From Ryuthela nishihirai (Eukaryota > Arthropoda > Arachnida > Araneae > Heptathelidae), in the NCBI GenBank assembly GCA_038380435.1, contig JAWZYU010000019.1:31087801-31151800 (forward strand): DNA of 64,000 bases, read 5' to 3'. The notes under the pieces are model-generated. The model saw only the letters and a list, made by a program, of their open reading frames with translations. It did no database searches and was not told the DNA's origin. Below are positions 11,191 to 22,206 of the stretch, one piece after another. Each line of letters starts with the position of its first letter. Position 1 is the first letter of the stretch. A program made the translations under genes and the position numbers.

Positions 11191-13032
11191 AATCCACATG
11201 CATATCAAACAGTCCTTTTCATCTTTATTTAGCTCCAACAAATCATGCTGCGTGAATAATGAGTTTTCTTTGTTTTTAAGATCTTGCAATTCACAATTCG
11301 TTATTTTCCTTTGCACTTACATATACAGAATTAATCGTAGCAAGCTCTGAGAGCTTGACTGTAAGAACAAATGCTACGTACTCCTTACCATTAGCACATA
11401 CAGTTAATAAAGAAAGTGGAGTAAATAGAGTAAATACTTAAAATAATGTTAAGAATTCCCACAAAACTTGGGTAGCTTATTCGTAGAAAAGATATAAGCA
11501 GTTAAAAATAGTTGATATACATCAGTTACATATTGACATTCATACACATATGTGAAGTTTAGGATAGAGATAATATTATACCAACTTTTTAAAAGCCAAT
11601 TTTTGGTCTCAGATTTAAGTTTTGATAGCGTAAGAATGGATAACAATTCTCTAGGCAAAGAGTTAAAAATAAGTGAAACTATAGTTTCTGACGTTTACCG
11701 TAGTTATTGCTAAAATTTGGATTCAGTACTAAGAGTTGCTACGTAGCCGGTGTTGATAGTGGGATCTAAATTTATTTTGTAATCATTTTTAAAAAAATAT
11801 TTAAGAAATATATCATTATCTATACATATTTTCCACAGGTAACACATTGTGATGCACAAACCTGTTTTTATTAGAAGACAGAGTGGTTCTTTTAACTGTT
11901 GGAGTGCTGATTTTAATTAAATGACTTTTTTGTTTTGAAAGCATTATCATATACAGTAATTCCATACCGTATGATAGATTAAAAATAGTTTTATATATCA
12001 ATACGCTGATAAGAGAGGGTACGAAATAGTTTATATAGTAAAGGTTTCTTGCGCAAATTCTTATTCTGTCATATAACTTAGAAATGTGTGTTGTCCATTT
12101 GAAATTCGAGTAACTGATTAGGTCTAAATGTTATATTTTTTCAAATAAATTTCTTAGTCTTTCTGTATACATTTTACAATCATTCATTAAGCTGTTCCTG
12201 ATGACCTGCAAAAGCTTAAAGCTTATCTGCAAGATATAGACTAATTTCATTACAAAATATTTTCAGTTATTTGCATCTTCTTATTACGTTTTTTATGTCA
12301 TTAACATTTGTTAAAAATAGCATAAGCCCAAGAATTGAACCTAGGTGATTTTCCGTAAATCACTGTCAATGCTATTTGCTCTAGTGAATTGGACAAGTAA
12401 TTTTTGTATAACTTTGTGTAAGTTTAATATGTATTGGACAAGTAATTTTTGAAACAATTATAAATTCTTCCTCTCATTAAAGTACTATACAATTTTTTGA
12501 GTAAAATATCGTGGTCCAGCACATTAAAAGATTAAGCTAACTTTGCCATAATTTAAATTAGAAAATATTTCGTCAGAAAAGGCTCCTAAAAAATGTTGTA
12601 GAGCTCTTATTAGTCTAAAATCCATACTGTCTCAAAGAATTAATATGGAGTTTTCCGAGATAGTTTTTGGCTAGATTAGCTACATATCGTTCCAAAAATT
12701 TTTCAATAACGGGCAAAATAGCATTGGATGTATAATTTTTGTAGAATTTCCTTTTACCAGATTTGTAAATGTGTCTAACAACTGAAATCTTAATTTTCAA
12801 ATACACTGCTGGCCATTAAAAGTGCAACACCAGGAAAGACAAGAGAAATCAAAGCCATATTTAATGAATGCTTATGTTACAAGGATCAAATGATTACATA
12901 TACAACTCGGTTAGACTTGTGGAATTCAAAGAAATCAGTACCTTGTGCAGCCACCATGAGCGGCAATAACGCTGCTACACGGTCCGGCATTGAGAGGATG
13001 AGACATTGGATGTGTGTTTAGGGAATGTCAGT

Positions 13033-14045
13033 TCATGCAGTTTCGATACGTAGCCAAAGTTCACCTGTTGTAGCAGCTGCTGGTGTCTGGTGTGCTAGTC
13101 GTGAAATCATTGACCAAACACGTTCAATTGGGAACAGATCCAGTGAACACGCAGGCCAAGGCAGAAGTATCACATGGTGGCTATCCAGGAATTGTTGGAC
13201 GATGCATGCAACATGTGGTCGGGCATTGTCCTGTTGGTAAATGGCACCAGAGAGCCCCTGAAGATACGGTGCGACCACAGGCTCCAACACCTCAGTGACA
13301 TAATGCTGGTTGTTCAAAGTACTGGTAATGCATAAGAGGCGTGCGCGTGAATGGAGTCCAATGGCACCCCATACCATAACACCAGGGGCCGAACCTGTAT
13401 GCCCCTGCATTATGCATGTCTCACTGAGCCTGTCACCGCAGTACCGCCAGATAAGGATTCGTCGATCATGGTGCTGCATACTGAAGTGGGATTCATCTGA
13501 AAAGACGATGCGATGCCATTCTCACATCCATGCGCGACGTTCTTGGTACCATTGCAGTCACATACGCCTGTGTTGTAGAGTCAATGGTAGCCAAAGCAAT
13601 GGCCACCTACCAAAAATGCCCCGATGCTGCAGATGACGTCGAACCATTTGTTGATGTGCAATACACCCTAACTATTGAGCTAAGGTGTTTGATTGATAAG
13701 GTGTTTGACACCCTAACTATTCAGCTAAGGACATTGGTTGATGTGCAACACACCCTAACTATTGAGCTAAGGTGTTTGTTGTGGCTGTACTATCATTCAT
13801 AGCCATGCGCACGAGCTGTCCTGTATTCGTGTGACAGGGCCTTTGAGATCTCTCATGTCGGTGAGTTCCTTCGTCCTCTACCCACTGACACCATATTCTC
13901 ATCACTGTGGCAGCATTCCGTCCAACACGAGCACCGATGTCTCAATAGAATAATCCGCCTTCCCGTAAACCCACAATTCTCCCTCGATCAAAGTCGGAAA
14001 CCTGGTCATATGGATGCCGTGTTCTTGACGGGGCATACTTGATCC
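13033..14045 (-). pseudogene. Tc1-A transposase, DD34E, disrupted
   Basis: The N-terminal HTH reads FDRGRIVGLREGG with RDIGARVGRNAATVMRIW-like sequence, with one stop (14.0-13.8 kb). After a tandem-repeat insertion come VRRHLQHRGIFGRWPLLWL, PLTLQHRR and YQERR. The catalytic core has FSDESHFS (first Asp, near 13490), GVMVWGAI, QQDNARPHVA (second Asp) and PIERVW (Glu). The last two are separated by 34 residues, giving DD34E. The 148-aa C-terminal frame (13033-13479) is intact, but stops such as the one before EWHRIVFSDES and the repeat insertion disrupt the N-terminal half. It belongs to the Tc1/Tcb1-like group of cut-and-paste transposases. Confidence 0.92.
13650..13790. repeat. Three-unit tandem repeat inside Tc1-A transposase
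   Basis: The unit ACACCCTAACTATTGAGC + TAAGGTGTTTG occurs three times. Each unit is itself an imperfect palindrome (ACACC...GGTGT). The block separates the HTH region from the catalytic core and has no counterpart in the family's protein layout. Confidence 0.85.
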
Positions 14046-15980
14046 TTTCATACTAAAGATCTGCGAGCAAACACAATTCCAATGCTTTACAGCGGCTCTT
14101 TGTAATCTCCTCTAATACCAATTCCAGGGGGCATTACTGTCACACATGATGTGTGTATGTGCTGCGCTTTGAATCATTTATATGTTCTCCCATGGGCTCC
14201 CCATCTTGCATATTATGGGATAATCTGACGAGTTCTTCCTGGTGTTGCACTTTTAATAGTCAGCAGTGTATTAAGTTTCATAATTTTGCAATCACTGGAG
14301 ATAATAAAAATTTAGAGTGTTTAACATTTTGGACATGTATCCTATCTATTCCTGGAGATTTACGGTCTTCCAAACTATTACTTATTCGAACAGCTTCATT
14401 ATCAGTGATATTTGGAAGGTAAAAGCTTTGTTTATCTTATGTTAATTTTTGGTATTCTTGATAATGAAAATCGTTATGTACCATTAATTTATTGATCGAA
14501 TTTAATAAATTATTAAAATTTTTCACAATTTCTAGTGTAGTTAAAGTTTAATCTTGTGCTTTAAAATTTTGGTGTCTTCATTTCGTTTTGTTTTATTATC
14601 AAGGATGTTATTTATATGTTTCCATGTTACTTTCATGTTGTCTTTTGCATCTAGAAATAATTTCTAATAAAATTGCTTTTGGAAATTTCTAATCATTTTA
14701 GTAACCTTATTCCTCATATTTACATAATTATCTTTATGGATATTTTATTATTTTTATGTAATATCCATAATTGTCATCCATATCTTGTTTCACTTCATTT
14801 TTTATTTTAAAGTCATCCTTTTTCTATCTTGTCGGTTGCGATTTATAGGAATATTTTTACATTTCATATCGTTATCAAAATCTTTAAATATAGAACAACT
14901 TTCAAGTTCATCCAGCACCTTTATATTAAGTAGAGAAGAAAAATTTAGATTTTTTAGTTTATGTATTGTATTTTTATCGTTGAAATTTAACACTTGTCCG
15001 AATATAACCACTTCCTTTTTCATCTTCAGAATAATGTAAATAATGACTATTATATGAACTTTCACACTTAGTGACTGTCATAACAATATAATGGTCAGTT
15101 ATTTTATTTGTACATACGCCTGTCTTGGTATTCTAACGTGCAGTTTTTAATAAAATGTGATCAATACATGACTGGGTTAAATGACTTCCTCGTATTTCTT
15201 CTCTGGAATAACTGTGTATGATTTACATATATCCAAATTCACCGAGTATATTTTTATATATTTCTACTCCAAATTTTACGGAATTTGACAATTCAATGTT
15301 AAAATCACAAGTCATGATAAATGATAAGGTTTCTATTTAGCAACATCCGTGAATGGAAACTTTCCAAAAAAAATGGTTACTATTTGAGCTGGGTGATCTA
15401 TAAATGGCAATAATACCAAATTTAGTTTGGTTTTTCTCGTTATTGATATGTATCGCTTGAGAAGATGTTATAGTTATGTTCACGCGTTTACAGTTCAAAT
15501 GTCAGCGACTGTATGTCACCTCGACCATCAGTTTCGACGGAATCTAATCTGGTAATACACATAATTACAATTATATATATATCGTAGATGTTATCTTGAG
15601 AAATGTAGTTTGTTTCAGTAAGAACGATAATGTCTAAAAATTCAATGATTCCATTAATATATATCATAAGAGTAGCCCAGTACTTTCTCAAACATCTAAT
15701 ATTAATGTGTAAAACAAAAAGAGAATCCGATGCGTTTGTCGACGGTTTTATAATACCAATGTTTCATTTGTGCTAAATAGGAAAAACAATTTCTGACCTT
15801 TTGGAAATGAAATATTACTTTTCTTTTGCCGAGACGCACTTATTGGAGTAGGTCGTATGAGCTGTTTATTTTCAGATTTCATGAGGTGCCAACTTTGCTT
15901 CTCTGATATTATTGTTTCATTTTAAATAAAGATATTCTTTCATCTTAACAAATTTTGAATATTTTTACATTAAGGTTAGA

Positions 15981-16253
15981 GATTGGGTTGTTTTACATCT
16001 AAGTGGCACTTAGTTGTACAAAATGAGCTAAATGGCCAGGTCACAAGGACCCTGAGGGCTCACAGAAGGTTGGGGGGACTCACTGACAGATAGTAGCCTT
16101 CCGTCAAAGCCATCCATCATATTTTTTATCGTGCACAAGATATGGCTGTCCCGCACACTGAGCCAGGGCTTAATGTACCATCCTATTGGATGGCGGCCTT
16201 TTCAAACCAATCGATGTCCCCTACTGACCAGTGGCAGGGCGGGGAGTTTTGCG
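15981..16253 (-). mobile_element. SINE-1, 5'-truncated copy
   Basis: It starts with GATTGGGTTGTTTTAC and stops at GGGGAGTTTTGCG, lacking the tRNA head. It has the young-type CTACTGACCAGTGGCAGGGC block. AAGGT on both sides may be a short TSD remnant. Confidence 0.88.
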
Positions 16254-16275
16254 AAGGTACTTCTTTGTTCAACAT

Positions 16276-16497
16276 CTTCATTACAATTGAGCGTGATGTG
16301 GAGGGAGGCACGACTAATGTTGGTCGCATGTTTGAACATGTCTTTACTTGACAATGAATGCCTGTCACACAAGTTGATTGTATTGTCTTCATTACAATTG
16401 AGCGTGATGTGGAGGGAGGCACGACTAGTGTTGATCGCATGTTTGAACATGTCTTTACTTGACAATGAATGCCTGTCACACAAGTTGATTTGCGCTC
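16276..16497. repeat. Tandem duplication, 111-bp unit, two copies
   Basis: The segment from CTTCATTACAATTGAGCGTG to GTTGATTGTATTGT repeats immediately with only a few differences (CTAATGTTGGTC versus CTAGTGTTGATC). Because 111 is a multiple of 3, frames stay open across both units on either strand, giving frames of 143 aa (plus) and 98/93 aa (minus). The underlying sequence is not recognised. Confidence 0.92.
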
Positions 16498-16752
16498 GAA
16501 TAGTAACTAAATTCCCGTTTAAAACTGAATGTCCTACATGTCACACAAACGACAATACTTGAAAAAAATTATTTCTACACAGCATTATTTTTCTTTTTAT
16601 TTTTTTTTATTTAATTCTGAAAATTATTTTTTGAAGAAGTTAACATTAGTTTAATTAAAAATAGGAAACCTGAACCAAAGGCTGCTACTAGGCTCTTAAT
16701 ATTCAATAGTGTGTGAAAAACAATGTCACAATACAAGGTAGCGGCATCTCAG

Positions 16753-17115
16753 TGGGGTTGTTTTACCTTCGAGCGGCACTTTTTCCTCTAAATGAGCAAA
16801 TGTCAAAGTCACAAGGACTCAAGGCTCAGCGCTGTGCAAAGAGTCCATTCGACAGCTGTTAGAAGACAAATGGAAACCTCTATCAAAGTCATCCAGTATG
16901 TTCTTTAACGTGCACAGGATATGGCTGCTTCACGTACTATCGAACTGGCGGAAGACTTTCCAAGCCCATTGGTATCCCCTTTCTCACAGAGGCCAGAATG
17001 GGAATTAACGGAGAAAAACCTCAACAAAGAGAAGTTGGGACTTTAGGAGGGGAAGGTAACCTGTAAACATCAGGTTACGAAGAAGACGCGCCACCGACTG
17101 AACCAACTCCAACAC
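16753..17115 (-). mobile_element. SINE-1, old-type copy
   Basis: The tail GGGGTTGTTTTACC, TTCTTTAACGTGCACAGG and the old block (CCCCTTTCTCACAGAGGCC, GGAGAAAAACC) are present. The head is decayed (GCGCCACCGACTGAACCAAC). Confidence 0.85.
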
Positions 17116-17333
17116 CAAGAATTTCAACACGACGCAGGAAAGCAATTTTATGGCAAAAGAAGCTAGATGACGTCTTGATAACTAAAAGATATTGAGAATA
17201 TTTTCATAAAAAGTGTAGGTATAACGCATGGGAAAAAATTAACGCTAATGATAGCATTTGCAACATGTGAACTAAAAACATTAAATGTTACACTTGGGTA
17301 TAATTTTTGGTTAAGAAAAAGTATATATATATA

Positions 17334-17460
17334 TACGAGGGTTGTTCAAGAAGTAATAAGTATAGGTATAGCAGTGCAATATTTTAATCATTCAGATCAT
17401 CAGATTAATTTCCAAAGTGTCCACCTTGGAATGTAAGACACATCCAATTGTTTAATGCAT
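17334..17460 (-). mobile_element. Solitary mariner end
   Basis: TACGAGGGTTGTTCAAGAAG + TAATAAG resembles mariner TIRs of the TACGAGGG...TTCAAAAAGT type, like the end at 49875. The next ~100 bp can be read on the minus strand as a decayed W-x2-C...QGG-F-type C-terminus, but this is weak. The other end was not found. Confidence 0.5.
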
Positions 17461-18603
17461 AATTAAAACACGAAGTTCAAACTAATATTTGACAAAAAAC
17501 ATCACCACCACGGCTTTTATTCCATGTCTCAGTTGACGTAAATCATCTGCCCCCTAAGATCTTTCATTTATCTTTTATTTTTAAATTAATTTCTCATTTA
17601 TTTAATTAGATTTTTTTAGTTCTGAAGAGAGCCAAAAAACGCACAGTGCAATATATCTGGGCTACAGGGAGAATGTAGCCCAATTTTGACACCTGTTCTT
17701 GAAGAAATTCAAAAACAGCATAATATATGCTAGTGTACATTATCGTGTTGAAGGAGAATGTTTGTTCCTCTGATGGAACCTCCGGGGTCAAGGTCAGTAC
17801 TTGTGGCTCGATCCTTTCTCCCCCACAGTGGGGGAACTACTGTTGTACTGAGTTTCATATATCCTGAGGCTTTACCCAAAGGAAAGTTTACCCCTAAATT
17901 GTTAAATGTAAAACGTTGCAATATTGTGAGGAAAATTGCGACATCTTCCAGTGACAGCAGAATGCTGTGGAACTGCATGTTCGTACAGGATGCCTCGGTG
18001 GTGGAAAAATATCATCATTACCTTTCTAGAATATTTTCTGCTTTTGAGAGGTCGGAAAACTCGGAGTTTTCCATTCGCTACTTTTGTTGTTCGATAGTAT
18101 GATCGTAATGAAAAATTCACGATTCTTTAATGGTACTGATATTGTACAAAAAAAACTTTAACGAGTTATACAAAATAGTCTTTAGGTTCTCGATATAGTT
18201 ACCAATTATTATTATATATAAACTAAGTAGGCAACAAATTCTTTAAGTAGCATGATTTATATAATGTTACAAATTGGATAAAATTCAAACATTCCTTGTG
18301 CACCAAATATTAATTCGAGTAGGAATAAATACAAATCTATACATTGTAATCTATTAAGTTGTGATCCAACTAAATAAATTTAAACATACAACAAATATAT
18401 TGTGCAGCAGAATGTTACTGTAGTATAACGCCATGGCTTATCTATCCGACTAGATTAATTGTTTTAATGTTAGAATGAGTTTACCGAAACATGCAATTTG
18501 CAAAATCGTACAGTAACAGCTACTACACACCAGTGAATGTAGAAACAGTTGCGCATGTTCCATTTAGTCTGAAGCAACATTCCACCGATGAATGCGGTCA
18601 GTG
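17461..18603. other. Unassigned sequence with a 114-aa frame
   Basis: A plus-strand frame at 17758-18102 (114 aa) lies in a patch less AT-rich than its surroundings. It has no motif I recognise and overlaps minus-strand frames of similar length. It may be a decayed element or chance. Confidence 0.4.
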
Positions 18604-19090
18604 ATGGAGGGTTATACGAGCAAACAATATTACCAAATGGTGGTAATATATGGTGGATGTAGGCGCAGAGCGAAGGCAACAGCACGGCTCTTCGCAGAAA
18701 GGTATTCTATCTCGAAGCACATCATCCAACGCATACAACTATCTTAGGTGCCGTGAAACAAGTATCTTTGCTAGCATCAAGGGGCATATAAGGCCTGTGG
18801 AGGCAGCTCCATTTAAAGGAGTGTGTTATGTGCTGGCCTACTGTACTGCATATCCCCAGAGAAACCCAGTGCATTCCGATGACTGTGAGACATTAATCTA
18901 CAATGGCAAACCATAATGTTACCAGTGGTGCAAATTTATGCTGAAATAACTGTGAGAATCCGCCATGCACACAACAAATGCTGTGGAACAACGAGGCCAA
19001 GTTTACCCAGGATGGCACTATAAACATGCAAAATAGGCACTATTGGAGCACATAAAATCCACATTTGTTACTAGAAATTTGATATCGCAC
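18604..19090 (+). pseudogene. DUF4817-type mariner-like transposase relic
   Basis: The start MEGYTSKQYYQMVVIYGGCR, then AKATARLFAERYSISKH and LRCRETSIFA, matches the layout of the DUF4817 HTH domain found in arthropod transposase proteins (YT...M..VYG...NA..A.RLY.E.YP.R.HP...LRETG.F). Downstream, WNNEAKFTQDGTINMQNRHY + WST resembles the DDE block LFSDEAxFTxxGxxNxxNxHYW. The catalytic Asp position appears to be Asn here. Frameshifts and stops separate the pieces, and the C-terminal catalytic part is not visible. A 279-bp foldback follows 48 bp downstream. Confidence 0.72.
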
Positions 19091-19137
19091 ACGATAATTT
19101 ATAACTGTGTTGCGATACCATGATCATCAACTGAGTT

Positions 19138-19416
19138 TAAATTCGGTGTAGGAAAAACTTAAGACATAACTTCACTTACTCGTGAATAATTACTCCTTAT
19201 ATTCGCTTCTGGATTGGGATCGTCCTACGAGGAAGTTGAAATCCTGTTGGAACTCTCTTTCATTATTATAAGATATTATAAGATTTACAAAATAAAGAGA
19301 GGTCCAACAGAACTGCAACTTCATCATAGGATGATATCAGTCGGTGATAGAAATTTATAGAGTAATTACTCACAAACAAGCGAAGTATGCCTTAAGTTTT
19401 TCCTATATTAAATTTA
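19138..19416. mobile_element. Foldback element, ~135-bp inverted arms
   Basis: The left arm (from TAAATTCGGTGTAGGAAAAA) and the right arm (ending TTTTTCCTATATTAAATTTA) are reverse complements along almost their whole length. Paired blocks include GTGAATAATTACTC / GAGTAATTACTCAC and TGTTGGAACTCTCTTT / AAAGAGAGGTCCAACA. The short centre is AT-rich (about 19268-19292). It is non-coding and looks like a MITE or foldback. Confidence 0.88.
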
Positions 19417-19418
19417 AA

Positions 19419-19463
19419 TACCTATTCTAGGTCAGCCATGAAGTACCTATTCTAGGTCAGCCA
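19419..19463 (+). repeat. 20-bp direct repeat pair
   Basis: TACCTATTCTAGGTCAGCCA occurs at 19419-19438 and 19444-19463, directly after the foldback. Confidence 0.9.
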
Positions 19464-19832
19464 GCTTATAAGAGTACCCTGCAAAAAGCAGATTTATAAT
19501 TGTCTGTTTTTTGCGCCAACAAATTGAATGGCGAAAACTAACTCGTCCTACTACAGGAAATGTGATAGGAAACACTAAAGGTGAATGGTTAGAAAATCAT
19601 TGCAATGTAATATCTTGTTTCAACATTATGGGGTTCAATCACACCAGACAACCGCCACCAAGGCATGGATGATTCCATCGTAGTACTTCGCGGCAAATGG
19701 ATGGAAATGCGTGAGGGATAGTACCATGGCGGATTTTACACAATTTGACCCATCTTTCTCTGAGATCATCTCAAAGGATTGGTCTATCCAGATCCTCATT
19801 ATAGTGTGTTGCGAGTATGCTGCGATGTTGGA

Positions 19833-19869
19833 AGACGGGTACTTAACCCATTGTGTTAAGTACCCGTCT
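19833..19869. repeat. Perfect 15-bp stem hairpin
   Basis: AGACGGGTACTTAAC pairs perfectly with GTTAAGTACCCGTCT around a 7-nt loop (CCATTGT). No U-tract or gene context suggests a terminator. Confidence 0.95.
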
Positions 19870-20221
19870 AAGTTAATTAAAGCAACAGATCTCTAATTAA
19901 AAATATATATATCACAATTAAACAGAATAGCGCATATATTTCAAAAACAGTTTTAATTTTCATCTTTCTGCAACAGGACTAATAAAAAATAAGAAAAATA
20001 AATCTGTAAATTAGTAATATACATAAATTATTTCTTAATAATTCTGGTTTTTAGCGAAAAATATTAAAGAACATAACAGAATATCTATTGACATTGTTTA
20101 CTACACTCTGAATATCCGAGTCCGAATGAATTTATCAATATAATTGCAAATGTCCTAATTTACAGACACAATTCGAAGTCATATCAGAATAATATGACTA
20201 CCTACCATAGTATATGTATGG
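19870..20221. other. AT-rich sequence, nothing recognised
   Basis: No repeat or frame of note between the hairpin and the next SINE. Confidence 0.5.
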
Positions 20222-20469
20222 AAGGTGGGTCGCCGCCTGTCGTATGGGACATTAAGCCGTGGTCCCGTGTGCGGGAGAGCCATACCCTGTGCACGCTAAA
20301 GAACACGCTGGATGACCTTGGCGGGAGGCTACCATCTGTCTCCCAACAGCTGTTCCAGTGGGTACCCTCCCCCAACCTTCTCTGAGCCTTTGGGGTCCAT
20401 GTGACCTGACCATTTAGCCCATGGTGTGCAAAAAACTGCCGCTTAGAGGTAAAACAACCCAACCCAACC
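20222..20469 (+). mobile_element. SINE-1, 5'-truncated copy
   Basis: It begins inside the body (near CGCCGCCTGTCG), keeps GCACGCTAAAGAACACGCTG and ends with AAAACAACCCAACCCAACC. The head is absent. It is otherwise close to the young copies. Confidence 0.92.
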
Positions 20470-20890
20470 TGCAGTCTAAACGAGATTAGATTTCTCTAAC
20501 TTTGAATATAAACAATTTATGAACAAATGAGATTGGAGACAAGCTAGAAATTTCAAACAACTCTTTATATCTTGATTTTCAACGATATTTTTCGAATATT
20601 TAGGATTAAAGTAGATGAAACATTGAAAATCGGCGTTCACTAATAAAAATTCTCTATACAATTGAAAACTGAAAGAACCATTACGCAAACTTCAGAAAAC
20701 ACTTAATTGAATAAACAGTAATTATTTACATTTTAATTTTTGAGACAAATTCTTAAGTTGTGGCCTGTTGTTTGAAGTTTAAACTTCCAGAATTTAAATA
20801 CTAACAGAATGTTGTTTCTAATCAAAATTTCAAAGATTGATTGAGATCTTGAACTTAACTACATTGATATTTTTTCATAAAAAGCATATA
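20470..20890. other. AT-rich sequence, nothing recognised
   Basis: Only short frames, the longest being 70 aa on the minus strand, with no domain. Confidence 0.5.
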
Positions 20891-21246
20891 GGTTGGGTTA
20901 GGTTGTTTTACCTTTTAGCAGCATTATTTTGCACACAGCTAGGTTCAAGAACCTCAAAGGCCCAGGTAAGGTCAGGGAAAGAGAATCCATTGGACAACTG
21001 TTAGGAGACAGATGGTAGCCTCCTGTCAAGGTATTCTAGTGTGTTCTTCAACCTATACAGGGTATGGCTCTCCCGCATAGGGGGCGACGAATTAACGTTC
21101 CATTCAACGGACGGTAAACTTTCCAAGCCCAACAGTGTCCACTTTGTCACCGAACACAGAACGAGGTTGGTAAGTTGGAGGTGCAGTTGGGACTAGAACT
21201 TAGAACTGTATATTACGAATCTCGCGCACTAATAACTGAGCTATCA
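20891..21246 (-). mobile_element. SINE-1, old diverged copy
   Basis: The tail GGTTGGGTTAGGTTG, TTCTTCAACCTATACAGGGT in place of the usual block, CCACTTTGTCACCGAACACAG (old type) and a decayed head (CGCGCACTAATAACTGAGCT) are in family order. Confidence 0.85.
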
Positions 21247-22004
21247 ATTAGGAATTTACTCTTTTTCATGTAATAACAAACGACGTGTCTAAACCTTTTG
21301 TATGATACTGCGTATATTCTTGGTGGTAACAGACTTTAAAAACATTATGCTCCGAAATTTGTAAATTCGGTTTTGCCAAGCTTACCGATAAACTTTCCTG
21401 TTAAATACCCCCACTCCAATAATTCTTTAAATATAAAACGAATGTCATTGAAAATTAAGGTTATACAGATTTGAGTGAGATTTACAATTTATCTCCACTG
21501 GTAATTTCCTGTAAAAAGCTTATATTTAAAGTTAGGAAGCTTTAAATGTGTCTTTCCAGAGAACGTGGAAGTGTCGGAACATTTAGTGAAATAGTGAATT
21601 CTATAGTAACCTGCCAGATTAAGTTATTTACTGTAAAACATTTATATCAAGATATTTATCTGATGAAATACAGAAATGGAATATTCCAGGTATGCAGCCA
21701 GAAAATATATCCGGCAGGTGTACAAATTTAATAATAATGGTGATGAAAAGAATATGTTCAATATTAGTAAAAAATAATCATTTACTGTTGGCAAAGTATA
21801 TAATTACATAACACAATAACAAAGGGTTAAAAACAAGAAAGTACAACATACACACATATTTAGCTTTTTTAAGCTTTAGAATTTCGGGAAGGGCCCAAAT
21901 CCAAAGAATTACTGTCTAGCTATGCATCTGGTATGCTCCAACTTTAGGCAGCTGGCTATCCTAAATGCCAAAGACATGTAGCTTAAGAGTATAATACTGT
22001 AGAG
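21247..22004. other. AT-rich sequence, nothing recognised
   Basis: A 61-aa frame at 21546-21731 has no recognisable domain. Confidence 0.5.
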
Positions 22005-22206
22005 CAGGGGTCGGCAAACTACGGCCCGCGGGGCCAAATCTTTTTTCTACCGCCCGCCGCCTCATTTTGTAATTGGTGAAAACTTTTTTTTTCTTGTTAT
22101 TTAAGTAGGTTTACCTATATAAATATCCTTAAGTTTGCCTCTTGGCCAGCAGAGCCTAAAATATTTACTATTTGGCCCTTTACAAAAAAAAGTTTGCCGA
22201 CCCCTG
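22005..22206. mobile_element. hAT-type MITE, 202 bp, with TSD
   Basis: It has perfect 16-bp TIRs, CAGGGGTCGGCAAACT at 22005 and AGTTTGCCGACCCCTG ending at 22206. The flanking 8-bp repeats are CTGTAGAG (21997-22004) and CTGTCGAG (22207-22214), seven of eight matching, as expected for hAT. It is non-coding, so it would depend on a transposase elsewhere. Confidence 0.95.

Larger units (their letters stand above)
12804..14268 (-). mobile_element. Tc1-A: Tc1 element with both TIRs, inserted in LINE-A
   Basis: This 1465-bp element has 33-bp TIRs at 12804-12836 and 14236-14268 (CACTGCTGGCCATTAAAAGT and its inverted counterpart, few mismatches). It is flanked by TA at 12802-12803 and 14269-14270, the Tc1/mariner target. 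LINE-A RT coding sequence resumes on each side, so Tc1-A arrived after LINE-A. A second partial copy is at 55038-55731. Confidence 0.95.
11400..15960 (-). pseudogene. LINE-A: near-complete decayed non-LTR retrotransposon ORF2
   Basis: Read on the minus strand, this is an apurinic-like endonuclease plus reverse transcriptase. Endonuclease blocks: LHINIRCLRKYW, LDIIVLTETN, IIAIYRSPSSNSNHF, a DFNIE-like motif, SCIDHIL and ITDHYIVM (15.72 to about 15.08 kb). RT blocks: DNEAVRISNSLEDRKSPGID before the Tc1 insertion; then SVVRHIYKSGKRKFYKNY, ILPVIEKFLERYVA, FLGLMLFLTNVNDI and FCNEISLYLAD (decayed FADD box). The C-terminus has THISKLYDRIRICARNLYYI and LPRELLSILTLSKL, with no zinc knuckle, as in CR1/L2/Daphne-like clades. 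Many stops and frameshifts. Ends are approximate, and a direct repeat of GGACAAGTAATTTTTG lies at 12390-12450. Confidence 0.85.

Noticed and set aside
13650..13790. Three spaced repeats as a CRISPR-like array
   Set aside because: Spacers are not of even length, the repeats lie inside a Tc1 transposase in a eukaryotic genome, and no cas-like gene is present.
16131..16562. 143-aa plus-strand frame as a gene
   Set aside because: It is produced by SINE-1 sequence running into a 111-bp tandem duplication whose length preserves frame.
17758..18102. 114-aa frame as a gene
   Set aside because: No recognisable motif, no visible splice or promoter context, and competing frames on the other strand. 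Kept only as unassigned sequence.
20440..20469. AACCC repeats at SINE tails as telomeric repeats
   Set aside because: They occur only as short 3' tails of SINE-1 copies. Arthropod telomeres are usually TTAGG-type, and no longer array is present.
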